Shown here: positions 16,650 through 25,143 of the stretch, one piece after another | Numbering within the stretch: the stretch's first letter is position 1 | Layout: each line of letters opens with the position of its first letter | Translations under genes and position numbers: made by a program | The notes under the pieces: model-generated | Database searches by the model: none | Seen by the model: the letters and a program-made list of their open reading frames with translations, nothing else | What the model was told of the DNA's origin: nothing | NCBI RefSeq assembly: GCF_900113955.1 | Contig: NZ_FORH01000003.1 | Coordinates: 62,001-126,000 of the forward strand | DNA: 64,000 nt | From: Celeribacter neptunius | GTDB lineage: Bacteria > Pseudomonadota > Alphaproteobacteria > Rhodobacterales > Rhodobacteraceae | Direction: 5' to 3'

Positions 16650-17252
16650 ATGAAGAAAATCATTCTCAGCACAGCACTTTTGGCCGGACTTGGCGCGGCG
16701 ACCGTCGCCGAGGCTGCCACGATCACCGAAACCGAGAGCATCACGACCCAAGGCCAGAGCATGAGCTTTGCCACACCCGCGGCGGGATATGCCGGGGGCA
16801 CGGGCACGCTGTCGATCACCCTGAACGGCGACTTCAGCACCAATTTCTACGACACAGAATATGCCGATGTCACTTTGGCACCGCTTGGCGGCACCCTGAG
16901 ACTGGCGAACCTGCCCGGCAGCAACTATGTCACAAGCAATTCCATCTCCGGCCTGTCCCTGGATTCCAGCTCGGGCACCGACATGATCGTGAATTGGGAT
17001 TCCCTGCTCCAATACACTTTCACCGTCAGTGCGAGCGCCATGGCGGCCCTTCTGGCCGACGACGTGTTCGACATTGCGTTTGACCTTGGCGGCGGGGTCA
17101 ACCCGCATGCGGAATATGACGCCGACTTCGTCTCCTATTCGCTGGACTATACCTCCCTCCCCGCTGTGCCGCTGCCGGCCACGGCGCCGCTCCTGCTCGG
17201 GGCATTGGGCGGATTCGGTGCACTGCGCCGTCGCAGGAAAAGCCGCGGCTGA
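16650..17252 (+). CDS. VPLPA-CTERM sorting-domain exported protein
   Basis: A 200-residue secreted protein. Residues 1-22 form a signal peptide ending in VAEAA. The middle is a Thr/Ser/Gly-rich beta-type domain without a recognised fold. The C-terminus has the sorting tripartite signal: VPLPATAPLL, a hydrophobic helix (LLLGALGGFGAL) and a basic tail RRRRKSRG. The VPLPA motif predicts recognition by an exosortase-type membrane enzyme, which is not encoded in this window. The start has GGGAGGAAAG upstream. It stands alone between the DUF1989 promoter region and a terminator shared with sdhB. Confidence 0.85.
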   Translation: MKKIILSTALLAGLGAATVAEAATITETESITTQGQSMSFATPAAGYAGGTGTLSITLNGDFSTNFYDTEYADVTLAPLGGTLRLANLPGSNYVTSNSISGLSLDSSSGTDMIVNWDSLLQYTFTVSASAMAALLADDVFDIAFDLGGGVNPHAEYDADFVSYSLDYTSLPAVPLPATAPLLLGALGGFGALRRRRKSRG

Positions 17253-17301
17253 TCCCGGCGAGCTCTCTTCGAGAACGCAAGTCGACACGACCAAGACAAC
17301 A

Positions 17302-17325
17302 AAGCCCGGCCAAATGGCCGGGCTT
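17302..17325. terminator. Bidirectional terminator between the VPLPA gene and sdhB
   Basis: AAGCCCGGCC, loop AAAT, GGCCGGGCTT: a perfect 10-bp stem, symmetric, between two convergent genes. Confidence 0.85.
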
Positions 17326-17363
17326 CTCTTTTGCGGTGCTTGAGCGGTGCCTGAGGCGCTGCC

Positions 17364-18143
17364 TCAGTGGGCGCGTTCGAGCATCATCTTCTTGATATGC
17401 GCGATCGCCTTGGCCGGGTTGAGACCTTTCGGACAGGTTTTCGCACAGTTCATGATGGTGTGGCAGCGATAGAGCTTGAACGGGTCCTCGAGCATATCGA
17501 GACGCTCGCCGGTGGCCTCGTCGCGACTGTCGATCAGCCAGCGGTAAGCGTGCAGCAGCGCGGCCGGTCCAAGATACTTGTCGCCGTTCCACCAATAAGA
17601 CGGGCAAGAGGTCGAACAGGAGGCACACATCACGCATTCATAGAGACCGTCGAGTTTCTTGCGATCCTCGATCGACTGACGCCATTCCTTTTCGGGACGG
17701 TTGGTCTTGGTCTCGAGCCAGGGCATGATCGAGGCGTGCTGGGCATAGAAATGCGTCAGATCCGGGATCAGGTCCTTGACCACGTCCATATGCGGCAGCG
17801 GGAAGATCCGCACGTCGCCCTTGATCTCGTCGAGACCGTAGATGCACGCGAGCGTGTTGATCCCGTCGATGTTCATCGCACAGGAGCCACAGATACCCTC
17901 ACGGCAGGAGCGGCGGAAGGTCAGCGTCGGGTCGATCTCGTTCTTGATCTTGATCAGCGCGTCGAGAACCATCGGACCGCATTTGTCCATGTCGAGGAAA
18001 TAGGTATCCACCGACGGATTCTTTTCGTCATCGGGGTTCCAGCGGTAAATCTGGAACTTGCGGACATTGGTCGCGCCTTCCGGCTTCGGCCAGGTCTTGC
18101 CCGTCACGATCTTGGAATTCTTGGGAAGGTTGAATTGAACCAT
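17364..18143 (-). CDS. sdhB: Succinate dehydrogenase iron-sulfur subunit
   Basis: A 259-residue subunit of complex II carrying electrons from the flavoprotein to ubiquinone. All three clusters can be read: the [2Fe-2S] ligands in [12 protein letters not shown] plus a later Cys (residues about 73-93), the [4Fe-4S] motif [12 protein letters not shown], and the [3Fe-4S] motif [17 protein letters not shown] 18143 has AGGAG 9 bases upstream and gives the usual length; the upstream extension has no family similarity. It is the last gene of the sdhC-D-A-lipoprotein-B operon, ending at a strong terminator. Confidence 0.97.
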   Translation of the reverse strand: MVQFNLPKNSKIVTGKTWPKPEGATNVRKFQIYRWNPDDEKNPSVDTYFLDMDKCGPMVLDALIKIKNEIDPTLTFRRSCREGICGSCAMNIDGINTLACIYGLDEIKGDVRIFPLPHMDVVKDLIPDLTHFYAQHASIMPWLETKTNRPEKEWRQSIEDRKKLDGLYECVMCASCSTSCPSYWWNGDKYLGPAALLHAYRWLIDSRDEATGERLDMLEDPFKLYRCHTIMNCAKTCPKGLNPAKAIAHIKKMMLERAH

Positions 18144-18154
18144 CGTTTTTTCTC

Positions 18155-18478
18155 CTAACCGAGCAGGCCGCTCAGACCGTTCTGAGCAACGCATTTGAGA
18201 GTTTCGGGCTCGCTGGCGATTTCTGTCACCGTGGTCACCGTGCTGGAATCCACCCCAACCACCGCGGCCTTCGCGAGGCTCACAAGTTGAGATGTATTGG
18301 CATTGTCCATCACACAGTCCACGTAGAGATCGGCATCAACTCCTGGGAATTTGGAGCTGATAACCGTTTTGACGACACCTTTCGCGGCCACGCGGGTCGT
18401 GTCCTCCACCAGGGGAGAACTCTCCACGCAACCGCTCAGGATCAAAGCGGAAAGGGCAGCAAAAGCAGCCCCTCGCAT
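18155..18478 (-). CDS. Small lipoprotein encoded between sdhA and sdhB
   Basis: A 107-residue protein with a lipoprotein signal peptide ([11 protein letters not shown], lipobox LSGC, lipidated Cys at residue 17) and a soluble part with two further Cys that could form a periplasmic disulfide. Its ATG overlaps the sdhA stop by one base (TGATG), and sdhB starts 11 bases after it, so it is embedded in and translationally coupled to the complex II operon. The function is unknown. I recall comparable ORFs at this position in other Rhodobacteraceae. A role in complex II assembly or envelope anchoring is speculation. Confidence 0.75.
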   Translation of the reverse strand: MRGAAFAALSALILSGCVESSPLVEDTTRVAAKGVVKTVISSKFPGVDADLYVDCVMDNANTSQLVSLAKAAVVGVDSSTVTTVTEIASEPETLKCVAQNGLSGLLG

Positions 18479-20286
18479 CAGAATGTCCTCGCTTTCGGCG
18501 CGATCTTGGCGAGGCTGATACCACCCTCGTCCTCGGTCGTGAGCGGGGCTTCGATGATCGGGCGATAGCTGAGCTCGACCTTGTTGCCTTCGACGCGGGA
18601 GATGGTGTGGATCCGCCAGTTCTTGTCGTCACGCTCCGGATAATCCTCGTGGGCGTGCGCACCACGGCTCTCCTTGCGCGCCTCGGCCCCGTGGATGGTG
18701 GCCAACGCGTTCGGCATCAGGTTGGTGAGCTCGAGCGTTTCCATCAGATCGGAGTTCCACACGAGCGAGCGATCGGTGACATGAAGGTCATCCATTTTCG
18801 CGGCCACGGCGGTCATCTTCTCGACGCCTTCCTTGAGCGACTTGTCGGTGCGGAACACGGCGGCATCGGCCTGCATCGTGCGCTGCATCTCGAGGCGCAG
18901 TTCGGCGGTGGCGATATTGCCCTTGGCGTGGCGGATGCCGTCGAAACGATCGAAAGCCTTCTGCACGGAGGCCATGTTGAGCTCCGGGTTCGGGGATTTC
19001 TTGTCGACGACCTGACCGGCGCGGATCGCGGCGGCACGACCGAAGACAACGAGGTCGATCAGCGAGTTGGAGCCGAGACGGTTGGCACCGTGCACGGAGG
19101 CACAGCCCGCTTCGCCCACGGCCATCAGGCCCGGCACGACCGCGGTCGGATCGTCTTTCGATGGGTTGAGCACTTCGCCGTGATAGTTGGTCGGGATACC
19201 GCCCATGTTGTAATGCACGGTCGGCAGAACCGGGATCGGCTCCTTGGTCACATCCACACCGGCAAAGATCTTCGCGGATTCGGAGATGCCCGGCAGACGT
19301 TCCGCCAGCGCCTCGGCCGGAAGGTGGCTGAGGTTGAGGAAGATATGATCGCCATGTTCACCGACACCGCGGCCTTCGCGGATCTCCATGGTCATCGAGC
19401 GGGACACGTAGTCGCGCGGCGCCAGATCCTTGTAGGTCGGGGCATAGCGTTCCATGAAACGCTCGCCTTCGGAGTTGGTCAGGTAACCGCCCTCACCGCG
19501 CGCACCCTCGGTGATCAGACAGCCGGAGCCGTAGATACCGGTCGGGTGGAATTGCACGAATTCCATATCCTGAAGCGCCAGACCCGCGCGGGCCACCATG
19601 CCGCCACCGTCACCGGTGCAGGTGTGCGCCGACGTGGCGGAGAAGAAGGCACGACCATAGCCGCCGGTCGCCAGAACCACCATTTTCGCGGAGAACAGGT
19701 GGAAGGTGCCGTCATCGAGTTTCCAGCACAGCACGCCCTGACACACGCCGTCGTCGGACATGATCAGATCGATGGCGAAATATTCGATGTAAAACTCGGC
19801 TTTCTCTTTCACCGACTGGCCGTAAAGCGTGTGCAGGATCGCGTGACCGGTGCGGTCGGCGGCGGCACAGGTGCGCTGCACGGGCGGGCCTTCACCGAAC
19901 TCGGTGGTGTGGCCACCAAACGGACGCTGGTAGATCTTGCCCTCTTCGGTGCGCGAGAACGGCACGCCGTAATGTTCGAGCTCGTAAACCGCCTTCGGCG
20001 CCTCACGGGCGAGGTATTCCATCGCGTCGGTGTCGCCGAGCCAGTCGGAGCCCTTGACGGTGTCATACATATGCCACTGCCAGTTGTCCGGCCCCATGTT
20101 GGAGAGCGATGCGGCGATGCCGCCCTGGGCGGCCACGGTGTGCGAGCGCGTCGGGAAGACCTTGGTCACACAGGCGGTGCGCAGCCCCTGTTCGGCCATG
20201 CCGAGCGTGGCGCGCAGGCCAGAGCCGCCGGCGCCGACGACCACGACGTCATATTCGTGAGTTTCATATTCATATGCTGCTGTCAT
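18478..20286 (-). CDS. sdhA: Succinate dehydrogenase flavoprotein subunit
   Basis: A 602-residue catalytic subunit oxidising succinate to fumarate. The FAD-binding N-terminus reads [18 protein letters not shown], the covalent-flavin His lies in [14 protein letters not shown] (near residues 47-60), and the active-site region [15 protein letters not shown] (near 252-266) is present. The length fits alphaproteobacterial SdhA. AAGGA lies upstream of ATG 20286. The order sdhC-sdhD-sdhA-lipoprotein-sdhB indicates one operon. The TGTGATCACA operators upstream of sdhC would control it. Confidence 0.97.
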   Translation of the reverse strand: MTAAYEYETHEYDVVVVGAGGSGLRATLGMAEQGLRTACVTKVFPTRSHTVAAQGGIAASLSNMGPDNWQWHMYDTVKGSDWLGDTDAMEYLAREAPKAVYELEHYGVPFSRTEEGKIYQRPFGGHTTEFGEGPPVQRTCAAADRTGHAILHTLYGQSVKEKAEFYIEYFAIDLIMSDDGVCQGVLCWKLDDGTFHLFSAKMVVLATGGYGRAFFSATSAHTCTGDGGGMVARAGLALQDMEFVQFHPTGIYGSGCLITEGARGEGGYLTNSEGERFMERYAPTYKDLAPRDYVSRSMTMEIREGRGVGEHGDHIFLNLSHLPAEALAERLPGISESAKIFAGVDVTKEPIPVLPTVHYNMGGIPTNYHGEVLNPSKDDPTAVVPGLMAVGEAGCASVHGANRLGSNSLIDLVVFGRAAAIRAGQVVDKKSPNPELNMASVQKAFDRFDGIRHAKGNIATAELRLEMQRTMQADAAVFRTDKSLKEGVEKMTAVAAKMDDLHVTDRSLVWNSDLMETLELTNLMPNALATIHGAEARKESRGAHAHEDYPERDDKNWRIHTISRVEGNKVELSYRPIIEAPLTTEDEGGISLAKIAPKARTF

Positions 20287-20299
20287 CGTATTCTAGTCC

Positions 20300-20671
20300 T
20301 TACAGCGCGAGTTTCACGAGGGCGAAGAGGCCCGCTGCGATCAGGGTGTAGCAGAAGAAATTCATGCCGATGACGAGGAAGGCCCGGGTGAAACCGCCGG
20401 TGTAATCCTCGACCATCATCTGCCAGCCGCGCATCATGTGGAGCATCGACACCACGAGCGTCAGCCCGGCGACGATCGCGGGGAACGGACGGCTGTAATA
20501 GGCCACGACCTCTTCATAGGTCCCGCCCAGCGCACAGCCGAAGGTGAAAATGAACAGCGGCACCAGGATCAAGAGGCCGATCGACGAGGTGATCATGAAC
20601 CAGTGGTGATCCGCACCATGATGAGCGGAACCGAGATTGGCAGCGCGTTTGCGGTCAGTGAGAAATGCCAT
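20300..20671 (-). CDS. sdhD: Succinate dehydrogenase hydrophobic membrane anchor subunit
   Basis: A 123-residue integral membrane protein with three predicted helices (starting at about residues 27, 60 and 95). It carries the conserved heme/quinone-side stretch SMLHMMRGWQMMVEDY, whose His is the likely heme ligand. It anchors complex II with SdhC. GGAGGCGACA is directly upstream of ATG 20671. It sits between sdhC (10-base gap) and sdhA (13-base gap). Confidence 0.94.
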   Translation of the reverse strand: MAFLTDRKRAANLGSAHHGADHHWFMITSSIGLLILVPLFIFTFGCALGGTYEEVVAYYSRPFPAIVAGLTLVVSMLHMMRGWQMMVEDYTGGFTRAFLVIGMNFFCYTLIAAGLFALVKLAL

Positions 20672-20681
20672 TGTCGCCTCC

Positions 20682-21071
20682 TTAAACCACGAGAGCCGTG
20701 AAGATCGTCAGGACCGTGGCGCCGATGAACATCGCCCAGCCCATTTTTTCGGAAATATCGACGTCGAGGCAATAGCCAGCGTCCCAGATCAGGTGGCGAA
20801 GACCGCCGCCGAGATGGTACCAGAGCGCCCAGACGGACAGGAACATGATGATGTCCCCGAGCCAGCAGGTGATCAGTCCGTTGACGAATTCGTAATACTC
20901 GGGACCGGCGGCAGCGGCGATGAGCCACCACACAGAGAGGAACGCGGCTGCGATCAGCGCGTTGCCCGTAATCCGCACCATGACCGACGAAAGCGCGGTC
21001 ATCTGGAGCCGATAGTATTTGACGAACATGAAGGGGGAAAGCGGTCGGTTGCCGCGATTCACATCAGCCAT
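20682..21071 (-). CDS. sdhC: Succinate dehydrogenase cytochrome b556 subunit
   Basis: A 129-residue membrane subunit, first gene of the sdh operon. It starts NRGNRPLSPFMFVKYYR, followed by three membrane helices, with the heme-ligand His in the block WYHLGGGLRHLIWD (about residues 83-96). These are hallmarks of the SdhC family. AAAGGA lies upstream of the ATG. Two TGTGATCACA-type operators lie 130-159 bases upstream of the start. Confidence 0.95.
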   Translation of the reverse strand: MADVNRGNRPLSPFMFVKYYRLQMTALSSVMVRITGNALIAAAFLSVWWLIAAAAGPEYYEFVNGLITCWLGDIIMFLSVWALWYHLGGGLRHLIWDAGYCLDVDISEKMGWAMFIGATVLTIFTALVV

Positions 21072-21200
21072 GGTGGCGTCCTTTCACGATTGATGCGGTT
21101 TGTGGTTGTTCCCCGTATGATACTTTTCATCCGCCGAGTCACCACCTGTGAGCGCTAACATTTGTGGTTTCCGGTCATTTCCGGTCGCAAAAACAAGTTA

Positions 21201-21230
21201 TGTGATCACAAGAAACTTGCCGTGATCACA
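21201..21230. promoter_or_regulatory. Paired TGTGATCACA operators upstream of sdhC
   Basis: TGTGATCACA at 21201-21210 and CGTGATCACA at 21221-21230, centres 20 bp (two helical turns) apart, spacer AGAAACTTGC. The same pair with a near-identical spacer is found before sucC. Probably bound by the GntR-type regulator encoded at 40865-41518, whose own start is preceded by the same palindrome. The rest of the 365-base gap 21072-21436 holds no gene. Confidence 0.75.
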
Positions 21231-21301
21231 AAATTCCACATAGCGCATTTTCTGAGGTTTTTTGTAGGATTAATATGGGTATAATTTTGAATTTGCTTGA
21301 T

Positions 21302-21335
21302 AAAAGGGCCATGCAACACCCGCATGGCCCTTTTT
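21302..21335 (-). terminator. Terminator after the mch gene
   Basis: GGGCCATGC, loop AACACCC, GCATGGCCC, with T runs on both strands. It lies 102 bases beyond the minus-strand mch stop. Confidence 0.7.
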
Positions 21336-21436
21336 GCGATCACAAATTCACGCTTATGCATGGATTCCCACTGCGCGATCGTGTCTCCCCCTGCGCCCCC
21401 TCTTTGGTCTGACAGGTCGCTGCAGGGTTCTCCGGC

Positions 21437-22468
21437 TCAGAGCGGCACCACCGCCCAATAGTCGAGATCCAGAAGCACGTCGGGATGGTATTTCCCCTCG
21501 TCCGTTTTATAGGCAAACTCCGGCGCGCCATGTTTGTAGGCCACGAGACGCAGACGCAGCGCACCGACGCCGGGCGCCGCGGTCTCCGCCTTGTCGAGAA
21601 CCTCGGTATAGGCCCGCACGGTATCGCCGGTGAAACACGGGTTGGCATGCGCGCCACCGTTGAGACCCACGATCATCTGGGCATTGGCCAACCCGTTGAA
21701 CGACAGCGCCCGCGCCATCGAGATCACGTGCCCGCCATAGATCAGCCGCTTGCCATCTTCGCGATTGGTGGCGTCGAAATGCACCTTGGCGGTGTTCTGC
21801 CAGAGCCTTGTGGCCATCATGTGCTCGGCTTCCTCGATGGTCACACCATCGACATGGTCGATTTTCTCGCCCACCTCGTAATCCGCCCAGCGATGCTCCT
21901 CGCCCGCCAGAGTGAAATTGTAGCGCAGGAAATCCAGCCCTTCCGGGATCACCAGATCTTCCGGCGCCACGACCTTTGCAAGCTCCGGGATCACGGTCTC
22001 GGGCGCCGGCGCGTCGAGATTGCCTTTGCGCACCATCACCCAACGCACATATTCGAGCACCACCTCGTCATATTGGTTGAGCCCCCTGGTGCGGACATAG
22101 ACCACGCCGGACTTGCCGTTGGAATTCTGCTTGAGCCCGATCACCTCGGAGACCGAGCGCAACGTGTCGCCGGGATAGACCGGTTTCAGCCAGCGCCCCT
22201 CGGCATAGCCCAGATTCGCCACGGCATTGAGGGAGATATCCGGGACGGTTTTGCCAAACACCACGTGGAAGGCGATCAGATCGTCGAGCGGGCTTTTCTC
22301 GAGCCCGCAGGTCTCGGCAAATTCATCGGAGGAATAGAGCGCATGGCGCGCCGGGTAGAGCGCATGATAGAGCGCGCGTTCGCCGCCCGACACGGTGCGC
22401 GGCACGGCGTGCTCGATCACCTGACCAATGCTGTAGTCCTCGAAAAAACGTCCCGGATTGGTTTTCAT
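21437..22468 (-). CDS. mch: Mesaconyl-CoA hydratase (MaoC family)
   Basis: A 343-residue double-hotdog (MaoC-like) hydratase. Blocks characteristic of mesaconyl-CoA hydratase are visible: NPGRFFEDYSIGQVIEHAVP at the N-terminus, LLIDLIAFHVVFGKTVPD-like text near residues 60-77, and LIYGGHVISMARALSFNG (about 240-257). The enzyme hydrates mesaconyl-CoA to beta-methylmalyl-CoA in the ethylmalonyl-CoA pathway. GGAGGACAAGGG precedes ATG 22468. It is the last gene of an operon beginning with malyl-CoA thioesterase, which agrees with its role. Confidence 0.92.
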   Translation of the reverse strand: MKTNPGRFFEDYSIGQVIEHAVPRTVSGGERALYHALYPARHALYSSDEFAETCGLEKSPLDDLIAFHVVFGKTVPDISLNAVANLGYAEGRWLKPVYPGDTLRSVSEVIGLKQNSNGKSGVVYVRTRGLNQYDEVVLEYVRWVMVRKGNLDAPAPETVIPELAKVVAPEDLVIPEGLDFLRYNFTLAGEEHRWADYEVGEKIDHVDGVTIEEAEHMMATRLWQNTAKVHFDATNREDGKRLIYGGHVISMARALSFNGLANAQMIVGLNGGAHANPCFTGDTVRAYTEVLDKAETAAPGVGALRLRLVAYKHGAPEFAYKTDEGKYHPDVLLDLDYWAVVPL

Positions 22469-22497
22469 CCCTTGTCCTCCTCCATGGGCGCCTCGCG

Positions 22498-22701
22498 TCA
22501 GAGCGCGCCCAGTTTCACCTCGGGGGAATAATCCCCCTCGGCCTCTTTGGTGACCGCCTGGGCGCAGCGCATCTTGCCGGTGCTCGCGTCAAAGGCGTAG
22601 CTGGGCGAGCCATGAAGCACCCAGCCCTTGTTCAATGCCTCTGTCACCTTGTGACAAAAGGCGGATGTGTCCTCTTCGGTCAGCAACCTGTAGGCTTTCA
22701 T
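22498..22701 (-). CDS. DUF1737 domain protein (67 aa)
   Basis: A 67-residue protein matching the small DUF1737 family: KAYRLLTEEDTSAFCHKVTE at the N-terminus, then NKGWVLHGSPSYAFD and MRCAQAV. Soluble, no signal peptide. The function of the family is unknown. AGGAG is present upstream of ATG 22701. It lies within the mcl2-nnrU-DUF1737-mch operon, 10 bases after nnrU and 29 before mch. Confidence 0.8.
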   Translation of the reverse strand: MKAYRLLTEEDTSAFCHKVTEALNKGWVLHGSPSYAFDASTGKMRCAQAVTKEAEGDYSPEVKLGAL

Positions 22702-22711
22702 ATCCTGCTCC

Positions 22712-23263
22712 TTACATCGGGAATGGCGAGGGCCCGACCCAGCCATGGATCAGCCCGATTACGCCATAAAGCACGACGGAGGCGGCAAAGAACATGGCAT
22801 CCTTGCCATAGCTGCCTTTTTCCCGGCCTTCCCAAACGGGCTCTGCGCGGTTGATCACCACGATCTCGGTGAGCGCCCAGAGAAGCAGACCGCCGAACAG
22901 GACCAGTGCCGCCAGATCGCCGTTGACCAGCAAATGCGCCACGGCCCAAAGCGCAAAGCCCAGAAGCATCGGATGACGCATGCCGGACAGGAGCGCACCG
23001 CGCTTGGGCGCCGGGCTCATCATGTAGATCGCGATCAGCACCAACAGGTTGTTCAAATGCCGCAGGAAGGCCGGCGGGGTCCAGAGGTCCACGACCGGCG
23101 CCATGCGGAACCCGATCACCATGAGGACGATCGCGACCAGAAGCGACGTGGCCACCAGCGGCGCGGTTTTCTTGTCGCCCAGCGCGGCGCGTTTGGCCGG
23201 CGCCAACCGTTTGAACAAATGGGCCCCGGCCCACAAAAGAACCCCGAGTATCAGAATAAGCAT
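22712..23263 (-). CDS. NnrU family membrane protein
   Basis: A 183-residue membrane protein with about six hydrophobic segments, beginning MLILILGVLLWAGAHLFKRL. The central PAPKRGALLSGMRHPMLLG is the NnrU/isoprenylcysteine-methyltransferase-like signature, with RHPM in the usual place. NnrU proteins were first noted beside denitrification genes, but here it sits between ethylmalonyl-CoA pathway genes. ATG 23263 has TAGGAG upstream; the longer frame to 23329 is not supported. The function is unknown. Confidence 0.82.
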   Translation of the reverse strand: MLILILGVLLWAGAHLFKRLAPAKRAALGDKKTAPLVATSLLVAIVLMVIGFRMAPVVDLWTPPAFLRHLNNLLVLIAIYMMSPAPKRGALLSGMRHPMLLGFALWAVAHLLVNGDLAALVLFGGLLLWALTEIVVINRAEPVWEGREKGSYGKDAMFFAASVVLYGVIGLIHGWVGPSPFPM

Positions 23264-23291
23264 AAAATCTCCTATCCGGGGTCTGCGTCCG

Positions 23292-24158
23292 TTACCCCGC
23301 TGCCTGTGACATGGTCTGAATTGCGTCATGTTTCGCGAGCGTCGCCCGCGCAGTCACAATATGGAGGTTCTCGACGATTTTTCCATCGACCACCGCAACG
23401 CCCTCGCCCTTGGCCTCGGCCTCTTCAAACGCGGCAATCTGACGGCGGGCGAGATCGATCTCGGCCTCGGTCGGCGCAAAAGCGGCATTGGTGATCTCGA
23501 GCTGCGCCGGATGAATGAGCGTCTTGCCGTCAAACCCCATGTCGCGCCCCTGTTCGCATTCCGCCTTGAGCCCTTCGTCATCCTTGAAGGCATTATAGAC
23601 GCCGTCGAGCGCAACGATGCCGTAAGCCCGCGCCGCAATCAGGCAGAGATGCAGCCCGCCCATCATCGGCAACCGGTCGGCGCGGAACCGGGTATTGAGC
23701 TCTTTCGCGAGATCATTGGTGCCCATGACGAATCCGGCCATGCGCGGATGGGCGGCGATCTCGGCGGCGTTGATCATGCCCAAAGGTGTTTCCATCATCG
23801 CCCAGAGCGGCACATCGGGAATGGCCCGGGCCAGTTCTTCGACCATGGCCGCGCTCTCGACCTTGGGCAGGAGAATCCCATCGATATCGGCGCCGACGAA
23901 AGCGGCCACGTCATCGCGCCCCCAGTCCGTGTCGAAACCGTTGACCCGCACGATCTTGGCGCGGTTGCCATAGCCCCCCGCCGCAATCGTCTCTTTCAAC
24001 AGCACCCGAGCGTTGACCTTTTCATCGGGAGCCACCGCATCCTCGAGATCAAAGAGAATGGCGTCGCAGGCCAGCCCCTTGGCCTTTTCCAGCGCGCGTT
24101 CCTTGGAACCGGGGATATAGAGAGCCGAGCGATAGGGACGATTGGCGACTTGGGTCAT
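23292..24158 (-). CDS. mcl2: (3S)-malyl-CoA thioesterase (citrate-lyase beta family)
   Basis: A 288-residue TIM-barrel enzyme of the CitE/Mcl family. It starts with the RSALYIPGSKERALEKAKGL block typical of the Mcl2 thioesterase rather than the Mcl1 lyase, followed by ILFDLEDAVAPDEK (metal Glu/Asp region), WAMMETPLGM and GMDFGKTLIHP-like text (reads GFDGKTLIHPAQLE). In the ethylmalonyl-CoA pathway it hydrolyses (3S)-malyl-CoA to malate and CoA. ATG 24158 has GGAGGAAGA upstream. The Mcl2 rather than Mcl1 call is by recalled similarity. First gene of an operon with nnrU, DUF1737 and mch. Confidence 0.88.
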   Translation of the reverse strand: MTQVANRPYRSALYIPGSKERALEKAKGLACDAILFDLEDAVAPDEKVNARVLLKETIAAGGYGNRAKIVRVNGFDTDWGRDDVAAFVGADIDGILLPKVESAAMVEELARAIPDVPLWAMMETPLGMINAAEIAAHPRMAGFVMGTNDLAKELNTRFRADRLPMMGGLHLCLIAARAYGIVALDGVYNAFKDDEGLKAECEQGRDMGFDGKTLIHPAQLEITNAAFAPTEAEIDLARRQIAAFEEAEAKGEGVAVVDGKIVENLHIVTARATLAKHDAIQTMSQAAG

Positions 24159-24235
24159 TGATTCTCTTCCTCCGCAATATTGTTGCGCAAGAGGCCACAG
24201 AAACGCACCAATCCGCAAGGGTAAATTTTCCGCAG

Positions 24236-24247
24236 CGCAGAATTTTG
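24236..24247. promoter_or_regulatory. CGCAGAATTTTG element upstream of mcl2
   Basis: An AT-rich element 78-89 bases upstream of the mcl2 start. A similar CGCAGAAAATTTG sits at 9464-9476 between ccrA and ecm. It might be a shared binding site for an ethylmalonyl-CoA pathway regulator; the evidence is only this resemblance. Confidence 0.3.
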
Positions 24248-24354
24248 CAGTTTCGAACAAGAGGAGTCCTGCCTGTCGCGCGAGGCTCTGATGCTTGCGA
24301 GATTGCCCGATGAGCCCATCCAAGGCCCTATCCGATCGCAGCTCGAATGGCCGC

Positions 24355-24607
24355 TTTGCTGACGGAGCGGACGTTGGCGATTTGTCTGACATGAGGGCGT
24401 GCGCCGGACCGTGGGCTGGCGCATCTGATCTCTGTGGTCTGCGATTTATGCTCACCAAATCCGATCAAGATCAATCTGTTGCACAGGGATGACAAATGCG
24501 CCCGACCGCCGGGACGGGTCATGCCGGAGGCATGCTTTCAGCATGACCGCACGCCCGGGCAACTGCGTTGCTATTCCGGGCGGTGGCACGACGTTCCCAA
24601 TGTCCCC
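24355..24607. repeat. Dispersed intergenic repeat, copy B
   Basis: Second copy of the repeat at 13870-14131, with GGGCGTGCGCCGGACCGTGG at 24394-24413 and a long almost exact match from about 24504 to 24588. It fills most of the 650-base gene-free stretch 24159-24808. No coding region is supported there. Confidence 0.7.
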
Positions 24608-24808
24608 TGCGGGCGTCCTTCCACCGCCCGCACCACTCATTAACCACATTTTCAGCCCTGCGGGCGCAGTCTTATGCAATCGGACAGCACGGGAGGCGGC
24701 AGAATCGGGCAAGACGACCCGGATATCCGTTCGATCATCTGCGCGGGCAAAGCCCGCTCCACTTGCCAGACGGGAAACCCCGTCCACAGGACCGGAAAGG
24801 ATAAGACG

Positions 24809-25117
24809 ATGAAGCTTCTCTCTCTTGCCGCATTTCTGGGGTCGCTCGGATCGCTGATCGCCACCCCGGTTCTTGCGCAACAAAACTGCGGCAGCCGCGA
24901 CCAGGTGCTCAATCGCCTGGAAAGCAAATATGGCGAAAGCCGCCAGTCGATCGGGCTCGCCCCCAATTCGGGCGTGGTCGAGGTCTTCGCCTCCCCCGAG
25001 ACCGGCACATGGACCATCCTGATGACGCAGCCCGATGGCACGACCTGCCTGATCGCCTCCGGTCAGGCCTTCGAGGCGATGGCCGCGATCGGCGTGACCA
25101 AAGGCGACGATGTCTAG
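24809..25117 (+). CDS. Small exported protein (102 aa)
   Basis: A 102-residue protein with a signal peptide (LLSLAAFLGSLGSLIATPVLA, cleavage near residue 23) and a small periplasmic domain with two Cys (QNCGSRDQ and TTCLIASG) that may form a disulfide. ATG 24809 gives a proper signal sequence; the longer frame from 24674 does not. It resembles short periplasmic hypothetical proteins with SRDQVLNRLESKYGE blocks common in Rhodobacteraceae, as I recall. No function can be assigned. It is convergent with the following gene. Confidence 0.7.
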   Translation: MKLLSLAAFLGSLGSLIATPVLAQQNCGSRDQVLNRLESKYGESRQSIGLAPNSGVVEVFASPETGTWTILMTQPDGTTCLIASGQAFEAMAAIGVTKGDDV

Positions 25118-25143
25118 CCGAGGCGCGACACCACCGACCCGGC

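Noticed and set aside
18607-20373. A 588-codon plus-strand frame opposite sdhA
   Set aside because: Antisense to sdhA and sdhD, with no recognisable protein features.
21334-21345. A further TTGCGATCACAA site near the mch terminator
   Set aside because: Only one half matches the palindrome and it lies at a transcript end, so I do not count it as an operator.
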